A program made the translations under genes and the position numbers. From assembly GCA_030431985.1 (NCBI GenBank), contig JAUIIB010000011.1, positions 18,548 to 82,547 of the forward strand: a DNA stretch of 64,000 bases. The letters run 5' to 3'. Below the pieces are notes generated by a model, which was given only the letters and a program-made list of their open reading frames with translations, ran no database searches and was not told the DNA's origin. The stretch's first letter is position 1; the number at the start of each line of letters is the position of its first letter. Source of the stretch: Gammaproteobacteria bacterium. Lineage in GTDB: Bacteria; Pseudomonadota; Gammaproteobacteria; Burkholderiales; Nitrosomonadaceae. This document shows, piece by piece, positions 62,726 to 64,000 of the stretch.

Positions 62726-64000
62726 CTAATTAATGAAACGCACCTGTTTAGTAAAAAGCTGATCCCCTTTGTGGCACTGGGCTTTGACATTTAATGGCGT
62801 TTTTAGATTAGGGATGGCTAAATGATTCAATTGATTTAATTTCATTATATGAGCCGGTTCGCTACCGACAATAAGCGTGCATGAATCCATGCCCGCATTT
62901 TGAAAATACACATCGCCGTGCGTTGCATTACCTGTTTTTATTTGATCAAAAACACCACGCGTTCCGATTGCGCCAACCAGAGTCATAACCGGTGGCAGGT
63001 TCAGGCGTCTATTTGCTGAAATTCTTGCTCGAAAACCATTTGTCAATGCCGTGCGTACATTGGCCAAAGAGCGTGTGCCAATAAAAGGAAATCCGCTTTC
63101 TTGCATATTTCCCCAGATAAAACTACCCAGGCCGCCGAATTTATCGGAAGAATCAAATACCTCCATGAACGATCTCAGTTGATTGATTGCTTTTGCTTCT
63201 GATGGAAAAAAATTAAAATCCTGAAAGGCACCCGGAACGAGAAATAACTTTCTACCGATAGAATGTTGTGTTTCCATAGCATGCATAGTTGCTAGCAGCC
63301 AGTCAATATAGGTTTGCTGTGACCTCCGTTCTGTAAAAAACGTATCGCTGGCACTTGCGGTTACACAATTGTCGAGGCTGCCCGAGCAAACAAATCGTGT
63401 TCGATCAGAACTACCTGTTAGCACGAATAAAGTTGAAACACTTAAAACGTTGGCCGTCTCCGCGTCATGTTCTATACCGCTATCTTGAAAATTGGAAATA
63501 GCGTCAGAAATATCGACGATTCCACAGTCATCAAATGCGCCGTAACAATCGAATCCAAGGTATTCTGCATCATCGAGCATAATAACGTCGTTCAATGGAG
63601 CGGCGTGTTTTTGATAGGCTAGTTCTGCGTGTGCCTCAATGTGCATAACACCCGAACCCGGCAACGATTTTCTTAAATCGCGTCCGATTTTTTTGAGCTG
63701 TGATAACGTATTTTTATAATTGCTGTTTACTTCCTCACAGGCCAGGGCAACACCTTTAAGACATGAAAAGCGTATTCGCCACAGTGGTTCGTCATATAAA
63801 AAAATAACAGGTCCGGTGTGAGATGATTTGTTGATTGCTTGTACAATTGGGGATACATCTGCTGCATTAAAAGCATGCTGTATTTCATCGAAGAAATAAT
63901 GTCCTATTGAAATAACCGGCAATAATCCATGTATGTTTTTGTTCAGATAATCAGTGATATCCGATATTTGTCGGGTACCCAAGGCAAACGCATTTGAGAA
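62726..64000 (-). CDS. Unrecognised protein, possibly secreted or TIM-barrel type (5' partial)
   Basis: The frame is open to the right edge (minus strand), so the start is outside the window; at least 424 residues are present. I do not recognise the family. Visible segments that would suit an alpha/beta barrel hydrolase are ISIGHYFFDE, PVIFLYDEPLWRIRFSC, MHIEAHAELAYQ and YLGFDCYGAFDDCG, with acidic residues at strand ends. Cysteines are numerous. The C-terminal ~80 residues look like a separate beta-rich module (CTLIVGSEPAHIMKLNQLN, then LNVKAQCHKGDQLFT). It converges with the CRISPR array, 167 bp away. Confidence 0.6.
   Translation of the reverse strand, partial: FSNAFALGTRQISDITDYLNKNIHGLLPVISIGHYFFDEIQHAFNAADVSPIVQAINKSSHTGPVIFLYDEPLWRIRFSCLKGVALACEEVNSNYKNTLSQLKKIGRDLRKSLPGSGVMHIEAHAELAYQKHAAPLNDVIMLDDAEYLGFDCYGAFDDCGIVDISDAISNFQDSGIEHDAETANVLSVSTLFVLTGSSDRTRFVCSGSLDNCVTASASDTFFTERRSQQTYIDWLLATMHAMETQHSIGRKLFLVPGAFQDFNFFPSEAKAINQLRSFMEVFDSSDKFGGLGSFIWGNMQESGFPFIGTRSLANVRTALTNGFRARISANRRLNLPPVMTLVGAIGTRGVFDQIKTGNATHGDVYFQNAGMDSCTLIVGSEPAHIMKLNQLNHLAIPNLKTPLNVKAQCHKGDQLFTKQVRFIN

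Overview
The window looks like chromosome of a betaproteobacterium, most likely a Nitrosomonas-type ammonia oxidiser. This is inferred from moderate G+C, gene content and the layout of the XrtA exopolysaccharide locus; no rRNA or tRNA is present to settle it.

Layout. 1-14.8 kb: a TM0106-type nuclease (cut by the left edge), serine dehydratase, a DUF3422 membrane protein, a gene graveyard with an IS5-family relic, a large secreted protein of unknown function, an SGNH hydrolase, a fatty-acid beta-oxidation pair (multifunctional dehydrogenase/hydratase plus thiolase) and the glutathione-dependent formaldehyde oxidation pair. 15.2-25.9 kb: a compact XrtA/PEP-CTERM exopolysaccharide operon (export lipoprotein, chain-length protein, tyrosine autokinase, outer-membrane barrel, ATPase, deacetylase, FemAB-like protein, exosortase A fused to EpsI, glycosyltransferase). 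26-36 kb: small envelope genes, then an envelope-lipid cluster (nucleotidyltransferase-like protein, lipid kinase, CDP-alcohol phosphatidyltransferase, sugar-nucleotide-type transferase, GNAT) interrupted by lptF-lptG. 36-41.7 kb: a CzcCBA-like RND metal efflux operon. 42.4-46.4 kb: dacA-like carboxypeptidase, D-amino acid aminotransferase, ybeD, lipB, lipA. 46.5-53.3 kb: a guanidine-I riboswitch controlling a permease, the two carboxyguanidine deiminase subunits and a guanidine (urea-type) carboxylase; no allophanate hydrolase follows. 53.4-62.6 kb: a complete type I-F CRISPR-Cas system (cas1, cas2-3, csy1-4, a seven-repeat array). The right edge cuts an unrecognised gene.

The most striking signal lies in the unusually long gap between cas1 and cas2-3 (54320-54657). 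On the minus strand are two degenerate copies of the CRISPR repeat, one with an intact 8-nt handle and a covarying stem, separated by a 25-nt spacer-like sequence. That pseudo-spacer matches, with an 11-nt perfect seed and a CC PAM, a site 80 bp away that abuts the -35 box of a plus-strand promoter. This promoter would make a short RNA with a Shine-Dalgarno plus start-stop mini-ORF, ending at an intrinsic terminator before cas2-3. The layout resembles CreTA/CreR modules, in which a crRNA-like RNA directs Cascade to repress a toxin RNA or cas promoter. The match is read directly from the sequence; the function is inference.
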